Below are positions 1 to 8,329 of a DNA stretch of 64,000 nucleotides, one piece after another (the first letter of the stretch is position 1; each line of letters starts with the position of its first letter). The notes under the pieces were generated by a model that saw nothing but the letters and a program-made list of their open reading frames with translations, was not told where the DNA came from and searched no databases. The stretch lies in contig JAEXYH010000037.1 of assembly GCA_023451735.1 (NCBI GenBank), positions 62,001 to 126,000 of the forward strand. Reading direction: 5' to 3'. The stretch is from Pseudomonadota bacterium (GTDB lineage: Bacteria > Pseudomonadota > Alphaproteobacteria > Rhizobiales > Rhizobiaceae). The translations under genes and the position numbers were made by a program.

Positions 1-563
1 GCCTCCATCACCTCGGCGAAGATGACGCCGGAGATCGGAGCGATTTCGGAGGGTTTCAGCACCATCGTGCAGCCGGTCGCAATTGCCGGTCCTACCTTGC
101 AGGTGATCTGGTTGAGCGGCCAGTTCCAAGGCGTGATCAGCGCCACGACACCGATCGGCTCCTTGACGATACGCGTCGTGCCACGGTCCTCTGTGAACTT
201 GTAGGTTTCCAGCGCCGTGATCGTCGCGCTCAGATGCCCCTGCCCCGCCGCGACCTGGGAATCGCGCGCGAATGCGATCGGCGCGCCCATTTCCCGGCTG
301 ACCGCCTGCGCGATATCCTCGGCACGCTTTTCGTATTCCCAGAGGATCCGTTTCAGGAGTGCAAGACGCTCGGCTTGGGTCCATCGGGAGAAGGCCGGGA
401 ACGCAGCCTTGGCGGCAGCAACCGCCTTGTCCACATCCGCCTTGGAGCCGACCGCGATCTGCGTGAAAGGCTCCTCCGTCGAAGGATCGATAACGTCGAG
501 AGCGACGGGAACCACCGGCTCCACCCATTCGCCATTGATGAAGAATTTCAGGTGATTGCTCAT
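1..563 (-). CDS. Aldehyde dehydrogenase family protein, N-terminal part
   Basis: N-terminal ~187 residues of an NAD(P)-dependent aldehyde dehydrogenase, which oxidises aldehydes to carboxylic acids; the gene runs off the left edge. The protein starts MSNHLKFFINGEWVEP at 563 and shows the family's N-terminal strand, the VIDPSTEEPF segment, and the cofactor-binding stretch ITPWNWPLNQ followed by GCTMVLKPSE. The catalytic Cys/Glu region lies outside the window, so the substrate cannot be judged. The family is secure; the exact aldehyde is unknown. Confidence 0.92.
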   Translation of the reverse strand, partial: MSNHLKFFINGEWVEPVVPVALDVIDPSTEEPFTQIAVGSKADVDKAVAAAKAAFPAFSRWTQAERLALLKRILWEYEKRAEDIAQAVSREMGAPIAFARDSQVAAGQGHLSATITALETYKFTEDRGTTRIVKEPIGVVALITPWNWPLNQITCKVGPAIATGCTMVLKPSEIAPISGVIFAEVME

Positions 564-650
564 GACGTCCTCCGGGCTTGCCGCTTTGACCCCGGCACTA
601 TCGGCCAAGTCCATGCGCTTCTGCAAGCCCGGAAAGGACGGATCGCAGGA

Positions 651-1271
651 TCAGGCCTGCCCGCCATAAGGCGCAAGGAAGGTCTTTATCGCTTCGATCT
701 CGTTCGGCCGGATCTCATGGCCGCCGGCATGCCAGTCGAGCGTCACCGTATCGCCCTGTCGCTTGAAATATTCGGCAAGCTCGAGCGTCATCGGCACCGG
801 GCAAATCGGATCACGCTCACCAGCGGTGATCAGCACATGCGCCTTCTCCGCCGACTTGCGCGCGGCCGGCTGGAACGGGATCAGCGGATGCATGAGAACT
901 CCCGCTTCGAACAGGCCGGGCTTTTCGATCATGATATTGGCGAGGATGTTTGCACCGTTGGAAAAGCCGAGGCCAAGCACGGTGGAGGATTCATAGCGTT
1001 CTCTGTTGGCGGTGACGAAGCCACTCATCCGCTCGGTGGCGCGGGCAAGGTCGTCGCAATCATAAACGCCTTCCGCCTTGCGGCGGAAAAAGCGCGCCGC
1101 ACCGTGTTCGGAAACGTCGCCGCGCGGCGAAACCACGGTCGCCCCCGGCAGAAGACGGCTGGCGAAATCGAAAAACTGGTTCTCGTCCCCGCCCGTGCCA
1201 TGAAAGACGAACAGGATCGGCGATCCGGGCGCACCGGGGCGCACCCGGTGCAGATAACTGTCGTAACTCAT
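651..1271 (-). CDS. Alpha/beta hydrolase (MhqD-like carboxylesterase)
   Basis: About 206-residue serine esterase of the small carboxylesterase/phospholipase group. The oxyanion region FVFHGTGGDE is followed by the nucleophile elbow GLGFSNGA (Ser) and, near the C-terminus, the Asp of AGERDPICP and the His of WHAGGHEI, completing a Ser-Asp-His triad. The start at 1271 (MSYDSYLHRV) has an AGGAG ribosome site; a longer in-frame extension lacks one. It lies 54 bp downstream of a ring-cleaving dioxygenase on the same strand. That arrangement matches the MhqO-MhqD pairing known from quinone/hydroquinone detoxification, so a related role is inferred. Confidence 0.85.
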   Translation of the reverse strand: MSYDSYLHRVRPGAPGSPILFVFHGTGGDENQFFDFASRLLPGATVVSPRGDVSEHGAARFFRRKAEGVYDCDDLARATERMSGFVTANRERYESSTVLGLGFSNGANILANIMIEKPGLFEAGVLMHPLIPFQPAARKSAEKAHVLITAGERDPICPVPMTLELAEYFKRQGDTVTLDWHAGGHEIRPNEIEAIKTFLAPYGGQA

Positions 1272-1325
1272 TGAATTCTCCTGAATGAAGACGGCAGGGC
1301 GACGGTGCCCTGCCCTCAAATAACC

Positions 1326-2255
1326 TTAGGCAATCGGCTCCAGATGTTCTTCGAGCGCCTTGCGCAGATGCTCGTGCTGGGTCGGCAGCTTCAAAGCCTC
1401 GCCGAGATGCGCGGTATCCTCGTCGCGGTCGAAGCCCGGCTCGTTCGTGGCGATCTCGAACAGCACGCCGCCCGGCATGCGGAAATAGATTGCCCAGAAA
1501 TAATCGCGGTCGATCACCGGCGTGACCTGATAGCCGGTATCCATCAGCGCTTTCCTGACTTCGAGCTGCTTTGCGCGGTTTTCGACCGCAAAAGCGATGT
1601 GATGCACGGAGCCGGCACCGAGGCGGGCGCTCGAAATATTCGGCATCGTCTCGACATCGATGAAATCGGCGCCATTGCCGCCCGGAATACCGAAGCGGGT
1701 GACACCGTCCTTGGCATCGACCTGTTCATAGCCCATGAACTTCAGCAGCTCCGCAGTCGAACCTTCGTCACGAAGCCGCATCGAGGCGGAGTGGAAACCG
1801 CGGATAGCCTCTTCGGCACCGACGCCATTGCCTGTCCAGGGAGCACGATTGTCGCCCTTCACTTCGATCAGCGCAAAACCATCGCCATCCGGACCGGCGA
1901 AATGCAGGCGCTTTTCGCCGAATGCCTCATCGGCCTTCAGCCCATCGGCACCGGCCTTGGAAAGCCGGTCGGTCCAGTAACCGATCGAGCCCTGCGGCAC
2001 AGAGAACACGGTCGTACCCACTTCGCCTGTACCGGGACGGCCCTGTGCAATATGCGGGAACGGGAAATAGGTCATCACCGAACCGGGCGTGCCGACCTCG
2101 TCGCCGTAATAGAGATGATAGACATCCGGCGCATCGAAATTGACGGTCTTCTTGACCCGGCGCAGGCCGAGCGTGTCGGTGAAGAACCTGTTGTTTGTGG
2201 AAGCACTCGCGGCCATCGACGTGACGTGGTGCAGGCCCTTGATCTGGGTAAGCAT
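1326..2255 (-). CDS. Ring-cleaving dioxygenase, MhqO-like (glyoxalase fold)
   Basis: 309-residue protein made of two vicinal-oxygen-chelate (glyoxalase/extradiol dioxygenase) halves. The first begins IKGLHHVTSMA, the second carries GSVHHIAFAVEN and GGVLFEIATNEPGF; the His and Glu residues are candidate ligands for the catalytic metal. Family members open hydroquinone-type aromatic rings. The start at 2255 (MLTQIKGLHH) sits behind an AAGGAACAAGGGG purine stretch. It is followed closely by the MhqD-like hydrolase, so the two probably form an operon for quinone/aromatic electrophile detoxification (inferred from family and context). Confidence 0.87.
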   Translation of the reverse strand: MLTQIKGLHHVTSMAASASTNNRFFTDTLGLRRVKKTVNFDAPDVYHLYYGDEVGTPGSVMTYFPFPHIAQGRPGTGEVGTTVFSVPQGSIGYWTDRLSKAGADGLKADEAFGEKRLHFAGPDGDGFALIEVKGDNRAPWTGNGVGAEEAIRGFHSASMRLRDEGSTAELLKFMGYEQVDAKDGVTRFGIPGGNGADFIDVETMPNISSARLGAGSVHHIAFAVENRAKQLEVRKALMDTGYQVTPVIDRDYFWAIYFRMPGGVLFEIATNEPGFDRDEDTAHLGEALKLPTQHEHLRKALEEHLEPIA

Positions 2256-2397
2256 GTCAAACCCCTTGTTCCTTCGGGCCACCCATGCGGCCCGCTGTTC
2301 ATGGGGTGATATTTGGTCGATCAGGCCAGACTTGGATAGACAAGCACATCCGAACGGATTGTTCGCTTTTAGTTGACATCAAGCCAACGGCGTTCAC

Positions 2398-3093
2398 CTA
2401 TTGAACATTATCCGGCAGACGCCAGTCGATCGGATCCTTGCCGATCGACTGCAGATATTCGTTCGTCTTGGAAAACGGCCGCGAGCCGAGAAAACCGTTA
2501 TGGGCCGACAGCGGCGACGGATGGGCGGACTTCAGCACGAGATGTCGTTCCTGATCGACAAACGCCGCCTTCTTCTGGGCATAGGATCCCCAAAGGATGA
2601 AGACGATCCCGTCGCATTCATCGTTGACGGTGCGGATGACCGCATCGGTAAACTTCTCCCAACCCTTGCCCTGATGGGCAGCCGCCTTGCCCTCTTCCAC
2701 CGTCAGCACGCTGTTCAGGAGCAGCACACCCTGTTCCGCCCAGCTTTCGAGAAAGCCGTGCCGCGCAGGCGGAATGCCAAGATCAGCTTGCATTTCCTTG
2801 TAGATATTACCGAGCGATGGTGGGGTCCTAATGCCGGGCTGAACCGAGAAGCACAACCCATGCGCCTGGCCGAACCCGTGATACGGATCCTGACCGAGGA
2901 TCACGACCTTCACCTCGTCGAGCGGGGTGAGGTCGAGTGCACGAAAATACTCCGAACCTTTTGGAAAAATTCGCTTTCCCGCCTGCTTTTCAGCGACGAG
3001 GAAGCGCTTGAGATCGGCCATGTAGGCGTCTGCAAACTCGCCCTCCAGAGCGAATTTCCAGCTTTCCTCCAGCTTGATCTCACCATCCGCCAT
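2398..3093 (-). CDS. ung: Uracil-DNA glycosylase
   Basis: 231-residue family 1 uracil-DNA glycosylase, which removes uracil from DNA to start base-excision repair. Diagnostic motifs are all present: the catalytic water-activating loop GQDPYHGFGQAHGL, the GVLLLNSVLTVEEG segment, and the C-terminal HPSPLSAHNGF loop that inserts into DNA. Length is normal. The chosen ATG at 3093 has AAAGGG at good spacing; a GTG three codons upstream overlaps that site. It lies 12 bp downstream of the glyoxalase gene on the same strand, so the two are probably co-transcribed. Confidence 0.97.
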   Translation of the reverse strand: MADGEIKLEESWKFALEGEFADAYMADLKRFLVAEKQAGKRIFPKGSEYFRALDLTPLDEVKVVILGQDPYHGFGQAHGLCFSVQPGIRTPPSLGNIYKEMQADLGIPPARHGFLESWAEQGVLLLNSVLTVEEGKAAAHQGKGWEKFTDAVIRTVNDECDGIVFILWGSYAQKKAAFVDQERHLVLKSAHPSPLSAHNGFLGSRPFSKTNEYLQSIGKDPIDWRLPDNVQ

Positions 3094-3105
3094 ATCATTC
3101 ACCCT

Positions 3106-3501
3106 TTACTGGAACCGTCCGCCACGCTGGATAACTTCAGTCTTGTAGCCATCCGGATCGGTGACGAAGAAGAAGCGCGCAAACGGCTTGCCCTCATGCG
3201 GCATCTCGACGAGTTTACCGACGGTAAGGCCAAGATCAGTGAAGCGTTTGTATTCGGCTTCGATATCCTCGACCGTCACCGCCAGATGGCCGTAACCATT
3301 TCCCAGATCATAAGGCTCCGTGCGGCCGGCATTGACGGTCAGTTCCAGCTCGAACCCGGTTTCCGGGTTCGAGAGATAGATCAGCGTGAACCCGTCGAAG
3401 GGCACACGGCTGGCGATCTTCAGACCAAAGGCCTTTTCGTAGAAATCGACCGACCGCGCCTCTTCGAGAACGCGGATCATCGAATGAACCAGTTTGGCCA
3501 T
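3106..3501 (-). CDS. gloA: Glyoxalase I (lactoylglutathione lyase)
   Basis: 131-residue single-domain glyoxalase I that isomerises the methylglyoxal-glutathione hemithioacetal to lactoylglutathione. Expected metal ligands are visible: His in KLVHSMIRV, Glu in ETGFELELTVN, His in GYGHLAVTV, and Glu in GYKTEVIQRGG. The FYEKAFGLK motif is typical. Start MAKLVHS at 3501; an upstream in-frame extension overlaps galE and is not convincing. It lies between galE and ung on the same strand with very short gaps, suggesting one transcript. Confidence 0.93.
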   Translation of the reverse strand: MAKLVHSMIRVLEEARSVDFYEKAFGLKIASRVPFDGFTLIYLSNPETGFELELTVNAGRTEPYDLGNGYGHLAVTVEDIEAEYKRFTDLGLTVGKLVEMPHEGKPFARFFFVTDPDGYKTEVIQRGGRFQ

Positions 3502-3512
3502 GGGTATATTCC

Positions 3513-4502
3513 TTACTGCAACACGTGGTTCGAGCGCGAATGCCAGTCCCACGCGGACCTGATGATATCGTTGAGCGAATATTGCGGCTCCCAGCCGAGC
3601 ACGTCGCGCGCCTTGTCATTATTGGCAACGAGCGAGGTGGAATCGCCTTCGCGGCGACCGACATATTCCACCGGGAAGGGTTTGCCGGAAACCTCGGAAA
3701 TTGCTGCAAGCAGTTCCTTCACCGTGGTGCCGGTACCAGTGCCTAGGTTAAGCTCGACCATCTCGCCGCCGGCCAGAAGATAATCGACGGCGCGAACATG
3801 CGCATCGGCCAGATCGAGAACGTGGATATAGTCGCGCACGCAGGTGCCGTCGCGCGTGTCGTAATCATCACCAAAGACCTTGAAACCCTGGCGGCGGCCG
3901 AGGGCCGCTTCGATGGCAAGCGGGATCGCATGGGTTTCCGGCGTATGCCATTCACCGATACGGCCTTCGAAATCGGCGCCCGCGGCGTTGAAGTAACGCA
4001 GCATCACCGACTTCAGGCCCATATACTGGCCGTAATCCTTCAGCGCCTGCTCGATAATGTATTTCGTGCGGCCATAGGGGTTGATTGGCGCCTGTCCATG
4101 GGTTTCGTCCATCGGCACCTGAACCGGCAGGCCATAGGTTGCGCAGGTCGAGGAGAAGACGAAAGCCTTCACGCCCGCCTTCATCGCAGCCGACATCAGC
4201 GTCAGCGCTCCGACCACATTGTTGTCATAAAATCCGACCGGGTTCTTGACCGATTCACCCACCTCGATCAGCGCGGCGAAATGCAGGACCGCTTCCGGCT
4301 TGTGCTTGGCAAACACTTCATCCAGACGGTCATGGTCACGGATATCGCCCTCTTCGAGCTCGCCCCAACGGACAAATTCCGCATGCCCATTCGAGAGATT
4401 ATCGAAAACGACGGGTTCGTAACCCCGCTCCGCCAGCACCAGACAAGTATGGGACCCGATATAACCGGCACCGCCCACCACAAGCACTTTCTTCTTCGAC
4501 AT
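3513..4502 (-). CDS. galE: UDP-glucose 4-epimerase (GalE/ExoB)
   Basis: 329-residue short-chain dehydrogenase-type epimerase interconverting UDP-glucose and UDP-galactose, which in rhizobia feeds exopolysaccharide and LPS synthesis. It has an N-terminal NAD-binding VVGGAGYIGSHT motif, a catalytic SSTCATYG segment, the YGRTKYIIE Tyr-x-x-x-Lys pair, the NAAGAD motif, and the C-terminal LGWEPQYSLNDI. The start is MSKKKV at 4502, with an adjacent alternative ATG at 4505; GAGGA lies just upstream. Rhizobial orthologues are often named exoB. Confidence 0.96.
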   Translation of the reverse strand: MSKKKVLVVGGAGYIGSHTCLVLAERGYEPVVFDNLSNGHAEFVRWGELEEGDIRDHDRLDEVFAKHKPEAVLHFAALIEVGESVKNPVGFYDNNVVGALTLMSAAMKAGVKAFVFSSTCATYGLPVQVPMDETHGQAPINPYGRTKYIIEQALKDYGQYMGLKSVMLRYFNAAGADFEGRIGEWHTPETHAIPLAIEAALGRRQGFKVFGDDYDTRDGTCVRDYIHVLDLADAHVRAVDYLLAGGEMVELNLGTGTGTTVKELLAAISEVSGKPFPVEYVGRREGDSTSLVANNDKARDVLGWEPQYSLNDIIRSAWDWHSRSNHVLQ

Positions 4503-4690
4503 CATGTCCTCAAAGGTTGTTGAAGCCGGCGGCACTATAGCTCCCGCGGTTCAAATGGGAAGAGCGTATGCTGCACATGCACAGCAGCCCAAAATTGTGA
4601 TGTGATCTTGCCAGGACAAGTTGACTCTTTACATGAGGACGCGGCAATCAAACTTGTCTATCCTGTTCAGGATTTTGCCATAGGCCCTTT

Positions 4691-5047
4691 ATGCGTTACA
4701 TCTTTCTCTGTCTCGGCTGGTTCTTTGTCGCGCTCGGCGTAGTCGGCGCTTTTCTGCCCGTTCTGCCGACGACGCCCTTCCTGCTGCTCGCCGTCGCCTG
4801 TTTCGCGCGGTCGTCTCCAAAGCTGGAAGCATGGCTGATGAACCACAAAACCTTTGGCCCGCCGCTCCGGAACTGGCGCGAACGCGGCGCGATTTCGCGT
4901 CGCGCCAAAATCACGGCGATCTCGCTGATGGTGTTGAGCTATGCCGGTTTCTGGTTCGGCTCGCACCCGTCCGCCTGGCTGGCGATCCTCGTCGCAGCCT
5001 TCATGATCGGCCCGGCGATCTTCATGCTGACGCGGCCAAGCAACTGA
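4691..5047 (+). CDS. DUF454 (YbaN) family inner-membrane protein
   Basis: 118-residue membrane protein of the DUF454/YbaN family, function unknown. The family pattern is clear: first helix FLCLGWFFVALGVVGAFLPVLPTTPFLLLA, then CFARSSPKLEAWL, a short cytoplasmic loop HKTFGPPLRNWRERGAI, and two further hydrophobic helices at the C-terminus. It is divergent from galE and convergent with hmuV, which ends 3 bp away. No sign that it belongs to the haem operon. Confidence 0.88.
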   Translation: MRYIFLCLGWFFVALGVVGAFLPVLPTTPFLLLAVACFARSSPKLEAWLMNHKTFGPPLRNWRERGAISRRAKITAISLMVLSYAGFWFGSHPSAWLAILVAAFMIGPAIFMLTRPSN

Positions 5048-5050
5048 AGC

Positions 5051-5833
5051 CTATCTGTTGCGCGACTGTGGCAGAACGTAGGGAACATGCGCTGCCGGCA
5101 CCCGCCCAACAGCGCCGGCGATACCGTATACCGAAGCGATCATCTCGTCGCTCACCGTCTCGTGGCAGGCGCCCGCCGCGACCACACGGCCGTGATGCAG
5201 CACGACGAGATGATCGGCGAATTCTGCCGCGAGGTTGAGATCATGCAGAATGGCGAGCACCATGCCGCCAGCGGAGGCGAAATCCCTTGCCGTCTCCAGC
5301 ACCGAAATCTGATGTCCGAGATCGAGGCTCGCGGTCGGCTCATCGAGGAACAATGCCCTCGGCACACCATCCACCACCGGCTGCGGCACCTGCGCAAGCG
5401 CACGCGCGAACTGTACCCGCTGCTGTTCCCCGCCCGACATCGACGGATAGGGCCGGCTCTCGAAGCCACGCAAGCCGACCCGTGACAATGCCTTGCGAGC
5501 CTCCTCGTTCGGATTGAGCGCCCCGTGCGCAACTGACCCCATGCGGGCAATTTCCAGCGCCGTGAACGGGAAGGCTAGCTGCGTTGCCTGCGGCAACACC
5601 GCCCGGCGTTTGGCAAGATCGGCCGGCTGGCACAGATCGACGCTCGTGCCGTAATAGGAAACGAGACCGCTATCCGGCTTCATCTCGCCCGACATGACCT
5701 TCATCAGCGTCGACTTGCCGGCACCGTTCGGGCCGATGACGACGGTAAACTGGCCGGGCCTCAGCTCGATCGAGATAGTGTCTATCAGCTTGCGACCGGA
5801 ACGGCTGACGGTGACCTTGTCTGCAATGATCAT
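5051..5833 (-). CDS. hmuV: Haemin ABC importer ATP-binding protein
   Basis: 260-residue ABC ATPase that powers haem import from the periplasm. Walker A is GPNGAGKST, the signature is SMSGGEQQRVQFARAL, Walker B is ALFLDEPTASLD, and the H-loop is ILHDLNLAAEFAD. The ATG overlaps the end of hmuU (ATGA), so translation is probably coupled. Gene order hmuT-hmuU-hmuV on the minus strand and similarity of all three proteins support the haemin assignment over other siderophore importers. Confidence 0.93.
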   Translation of the reverse strand: MIIADKVTVSRSGRKLIDTISIELRPGQFTVVIGPNGAGKSTLMKVMSGEMKPDSGLVSYYGTSVDLCQPADLAKRRAVLPQATQLAFPFTALEIARMGSVAHGALNPNEEARKALSRVGLRGFESRPYPSMSGGEQQRVQFARALAQVPQPVVDGVPRALFLDEPTASLDLGHQISVLETARDFASAGGMVLAILHDLNLAAEFADHLVVLHHGRVVAAGACHETVSDEMIASVYGIAGAVGRVPAAHVPYVLPQSRNR

Positions 5834-6915
5834 GGCAAATCCCGCGAGCCGATGCCGTTCTTGCCGATCAGCAGGAACAGAAAGACAGGTGCGCCGAACA
5901 GCGCCGTCACAACACCGATCGGCAGCTCCATGGGCGCTGCGACCGTGCGCGATACCGCATCGGCGATCAGCAGCAGCGCACCGCCCCCGAGGGCCGAACC
6001 CGGCAGCAGGAAGCGATGCGACGGTCCCATCGCAAGCCTCAGGAGATGCGGCACTACGATGCCGACGAAACCGATCGAGCCTGCAACCGCGACTGTCGAA
6101 CCACAGGCCGCGGCAACGGCAACGATCACGACCCGCTTCAACCGCTGCACCGGAATGCCCATGTGGAAGGCCGCCGCATCGCCAAGGATCAGCGCATCAA
6201 GACCCTTGGCGACAAAAGGAATGATGGCCATGACGAAAACGATGAAAGGCAGGATCGACAGCACGCGGCCATAGGTGGCGCCGCCCAGCGAGCCGAGGCT
6301 CCAGAAGGTGATGTCGCGCAACTGCCGGTCATCGGCCACGACGATCAGAAGCCCCATGACGGCGCCGGCAAGCGCCCCGATCGCAATCCCGCACAGAATG
6401 AGCGCGGTGGTAGAGGTGCGCCCGTCGCGCGTGGCGATCGTATAAAGAAGCCAGGTGACCACCAGACCGCCGAAAAACGCCATCAGCGGCAGGAACTGGT
6501 TGCCAAGTGCCAGCGCGATCGGCGCAAGCGCGCCACCGCCGAGCACGATGGCGCTCACCGCCGCAAGGCCCGCGCCCGAGGTCACCCCGACAATGCCGGG
6601 ATCGGCGAGCGGATTGCGAAACAGGCCCTGCATCATCGCGCCTGATACCGCAAGTCCGGCCCCGATCAGAAGCCCAAGCGCCGTGCGCGGCAGGCGAACC
6701 GCTTCGAGGATCACCCGTTCCTGCGTCGTCAGGCTGTCGCCATTACCGGTGAGATAGGCGAACAGATCGCGCAAGCCCACGCCGGTCGGCCCGACATGCA
6801 ACGAGATCAGGCAGGAAACAACAAGCAAGATGGAGAGAAGAAAGAGAACCAGCACGCCCTGAGACGTCCTGTCTCCCTCACCCGTCCGGCGAAAGGGCAT
6901 GGCGAGCGCTTTCAT
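5830..6915 (-). CDS. hmuU: Haemin ABC importer permease
   Basis: 361-residue FecCD/BtuC-type permease with about ten hydrophobic helices. Family landmarks are RLPRTALGLLIGAGLAVSG, then MMQGLFRNPLADPGIVGVTSGA, and near the C-terminus GFVGIVVPHLLRLA and ELPIGVVTALFGAPVF. It forms the membrane channel for haem import with HmuV and HmuT. Its ATG overlaps the hmuT stop codon (TGATG) and its own stop overlaps hmuV, so the operon is tightly coupled. Confidence 0.94.
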   Translation of the reverse strand: MKALAMPFRRTGEGDRTSQGVLVLFLLSILLVVSCLISLHVGPTGVGLRDLFAYLTGNGDSLTTQERVILEAVRLPRTALGLLIGAGLAVSGAMMQGLFRNPLADPGIVGVTSGAGLAAVSAIVLGGGALAPIALALGNQFLPLMAFFGGLVVTWLLYTIATRDGRTSTTALILCGIAIGALAGAVMGLLIVVADDRQLRDITFWSLGSLGGATYGRVLSILPFIVFVMAIIPFVAKGLDALILGDAAAFHMGIPVQRLKRVVIVAVAAACGSTVAVAGSIGFVGIVVPHLLRLAMGPSHRFLLPGSALGGGALLLIADAVSRTVAAPMELPIGVVTALFGAPVFLFLLIGKNGIGSRDLP

Positions 6916-7811
6916 CAGTCGATCTCGCCCGGATAGATCTTCGTGGCCAGCGTCCGTGCCGCTTCCGGCGTACGAGGACCAAAGCCGAGCAACAACAGTC
7001 CGTCCATCGAAACCAGCGCCTTGTTGGCGGCAGCAGGCGTGGTCTGCATTGAGGGAAGCGCAAACATTTCTTCCGGCGTGATCGAGTGGTCACCACGCGA
7101 CATGGAAAGGATCACATCGGGTGCTGCAGCAATTACCGCTTCGTCGGACATCGGCTTGTAGCCGCTGATCGTCGGGGCAGCATTGACGCCACCCGCCATC
7201 TCGATGATTGCGCCCGCTTCGGTATCGGCGCCGCCCGCCATCAGACGGCCGTTCGAAACGGACAGAACGAAGAGAACCTTTTTCTTCTGGTCGCCGTTCT
7301 TTTCGCCGATCCTGGCAACGTCTGCGGCAACGGCCTTCAATCCCTCTTCGGTTTTTGCCGCCAGCGCCTCGGCCTTGTCGGACAAGCCGACGGCAGCACC
7401 GACATCACGAATCTTCTGGCCAATCTTGCCGACGTCCGGCGGAGTCGGGACAACCATCATCGGCACTTCGCTGGCCTTGAGGATTTCCAGTACGGGCGGT
7501 GGGCCGGAACCTTCTTCCATCAGGATCAGGTCCGGCTTCTGGCCGAGAATGCCTTCCGCCGAAAGCTGGCGCATATAGCCGACATCCGGCTTGGAATTGG
7601 CATCCGCCGGATAGAAACTAGTGGAATCACGGGCCACGATCCGGTCCTGCGCGCCGAGATTGTAGAGGATTTCGGTAATCGTGCCGCCCACCGAAACGAT
7701 ACGCTTCGCCTCTGGATTGCCTTTCTCAGCGGCTGATACGCCACCCGCCAAAACTGTCGATCCGACCAGAATGACTGCAAACAGACGTCCGAACCTGGAA
7801 CAGGAAACCAT
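6915..7811 (-). CDS. hmuT: Periplasmic haemin-binding protein
   Basis: 298-residue substrate-binding protein with a cleavable signal peptide (hydrophobic FAVILVGSTVLAGGVSAA, predicted cut after SAA). The mature part starts RIVSVGGTITEILYNLG, typical of cluster A-II haem/siderophore binders, and contains a Tyr in SGYKPMSDEA that resembles haem-ligand regions of HmuT proteins. It is the first gene of hmuTUV and is transcribed away from the haem monooxygenase/HutX genes. Coordinated iron control from the shared upstream region is likely. Confidence 0.93.
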   Translation of the reverse strand: MVSCSRFGRLFAVILVGSTVLAGGVSAAEKGNPEAKRIVSVGGTITEILYNLGAQDRIVARDSTSFYPADANSKPDVGYMRQLSAEGILGQKPDLILMEEGSGPPPVLEILKASEVPMMVVPTPPDVGKIGQKIRDVGAAVGLSDKAEALAAKTEEGLKAVAADVARIGEKNGDQKKKVLFVLSVSNGRLMAGGADTEAGAIIEMAGGVNAAPTISGYKPMSDEAVIAAAPDVILSMSRGDHSITPEEMFALPSMQTTPAAANKALVSMDGLLLLGFGPRTPEAARTLATKIYPGEID

Positions 7812-7872
7812 GATGATCCACCCTTTGGCGTCACCGCAGACCCGACAAAAACAAGACTGGGCAACGCTGCAA

Positions 7873-7890
7873 AACTCAATAACTTGAGTT
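7873..7890. promoter_or_regulatory. Palindrome in the divergent haem-gene regulatory region
   Basis: Perfect inverted repeat with 7-bp arms, AACTCAA-TAAC-TTGAGTT, in the 164-bp region between hmuT (minus) and the haem monooxygenase gene (plus). A dimeric regulator such as an iron regulator (RirA, Irr or Fur family) could bind here. The repeat does not clearly match the RirA TGA-N9-TCA pattern, so the regulator is not assigned. Confidence 0.45.
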
Positions 7891-7975
7891 GACTACGCAA
7901 GTTTTTTTGGCTTTTCAAGGGGAGAGCCGGAAGATAAGTTGACCGGCAAGTGAAACTTAAGTGAGGGAAGTTTTC

Positions 7976-8323
7976 ATGTATATCGCAATGAACCGTTTTC
8001 GCGTCGTTCCGGGCTTTGAAGAGGCATTTGAAGCCATCTGGCGCGACCGCCAGGGCCGCCTTGCGGAACTGCCGGGTTATATCGAATTCCACATGCTGAA
8101 AGGCCCCAAGGCAGAGGATCACTCCCTCTATGCGTCCCACACCGTTTGGGAAACGTTCGAGCATTTCAAGGCATGGACGACATCCGAGCAGTTCCGCGCC
8201 GCCCACGCCAATGCCGGCAACAACCGCGGCAAGGTGGAATACCTTTCCGGCCCGCATTTCGAGGGTTTCGAGGTCATCATCCATGAAGACAAGAACGGCG
8301 TGCGCGCCGCCGATGCGGCTTGA
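7976..8323 (+). CDS. Haem-degrading-type antibiotic biosynthesis monooxygenase (ABM/IsdG-like)
   Basis: 115-residue ABM-fold protein. The N-terminal MYIAMNRFRVVPGFEEAFE and the later GYIEFHMLKGPK and SLYASHTVWETFEHFKAW segments match HmoA/IsdG-like haem monooxygenases, which open haem to release iron; the His of SHTVWETFEHF is a candidate haem ligand. The ATG at 7976 is preceded by GAGGGAAG; an upstream GTG lacks this. It is followed 6 bp later by hutX and faces hmuTUV, so a role in using imported haem is strongly suggested by context. Confidence 0.85.
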   Translation: MYIAMNRFRVVPGFEEAFEAIWRDRQGRLAELPGYIEFHMLKGPKAEDHSLYASHTVWETFEHFKAWTTSEQFRAAHANAGNNRGKVEYLSGPHFEGFEVIIHEDKNGVRAADAA

Positions 8324-8329
8324 GGATCA

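Noticed and set aside
2401..3783. Long plus-strand open frame (460 codons) opposite ung, gloA and galE
   Set aside because: It is antisense to three well-supported genes and lacks any family motif; GC-rich codon bias produces such frames.
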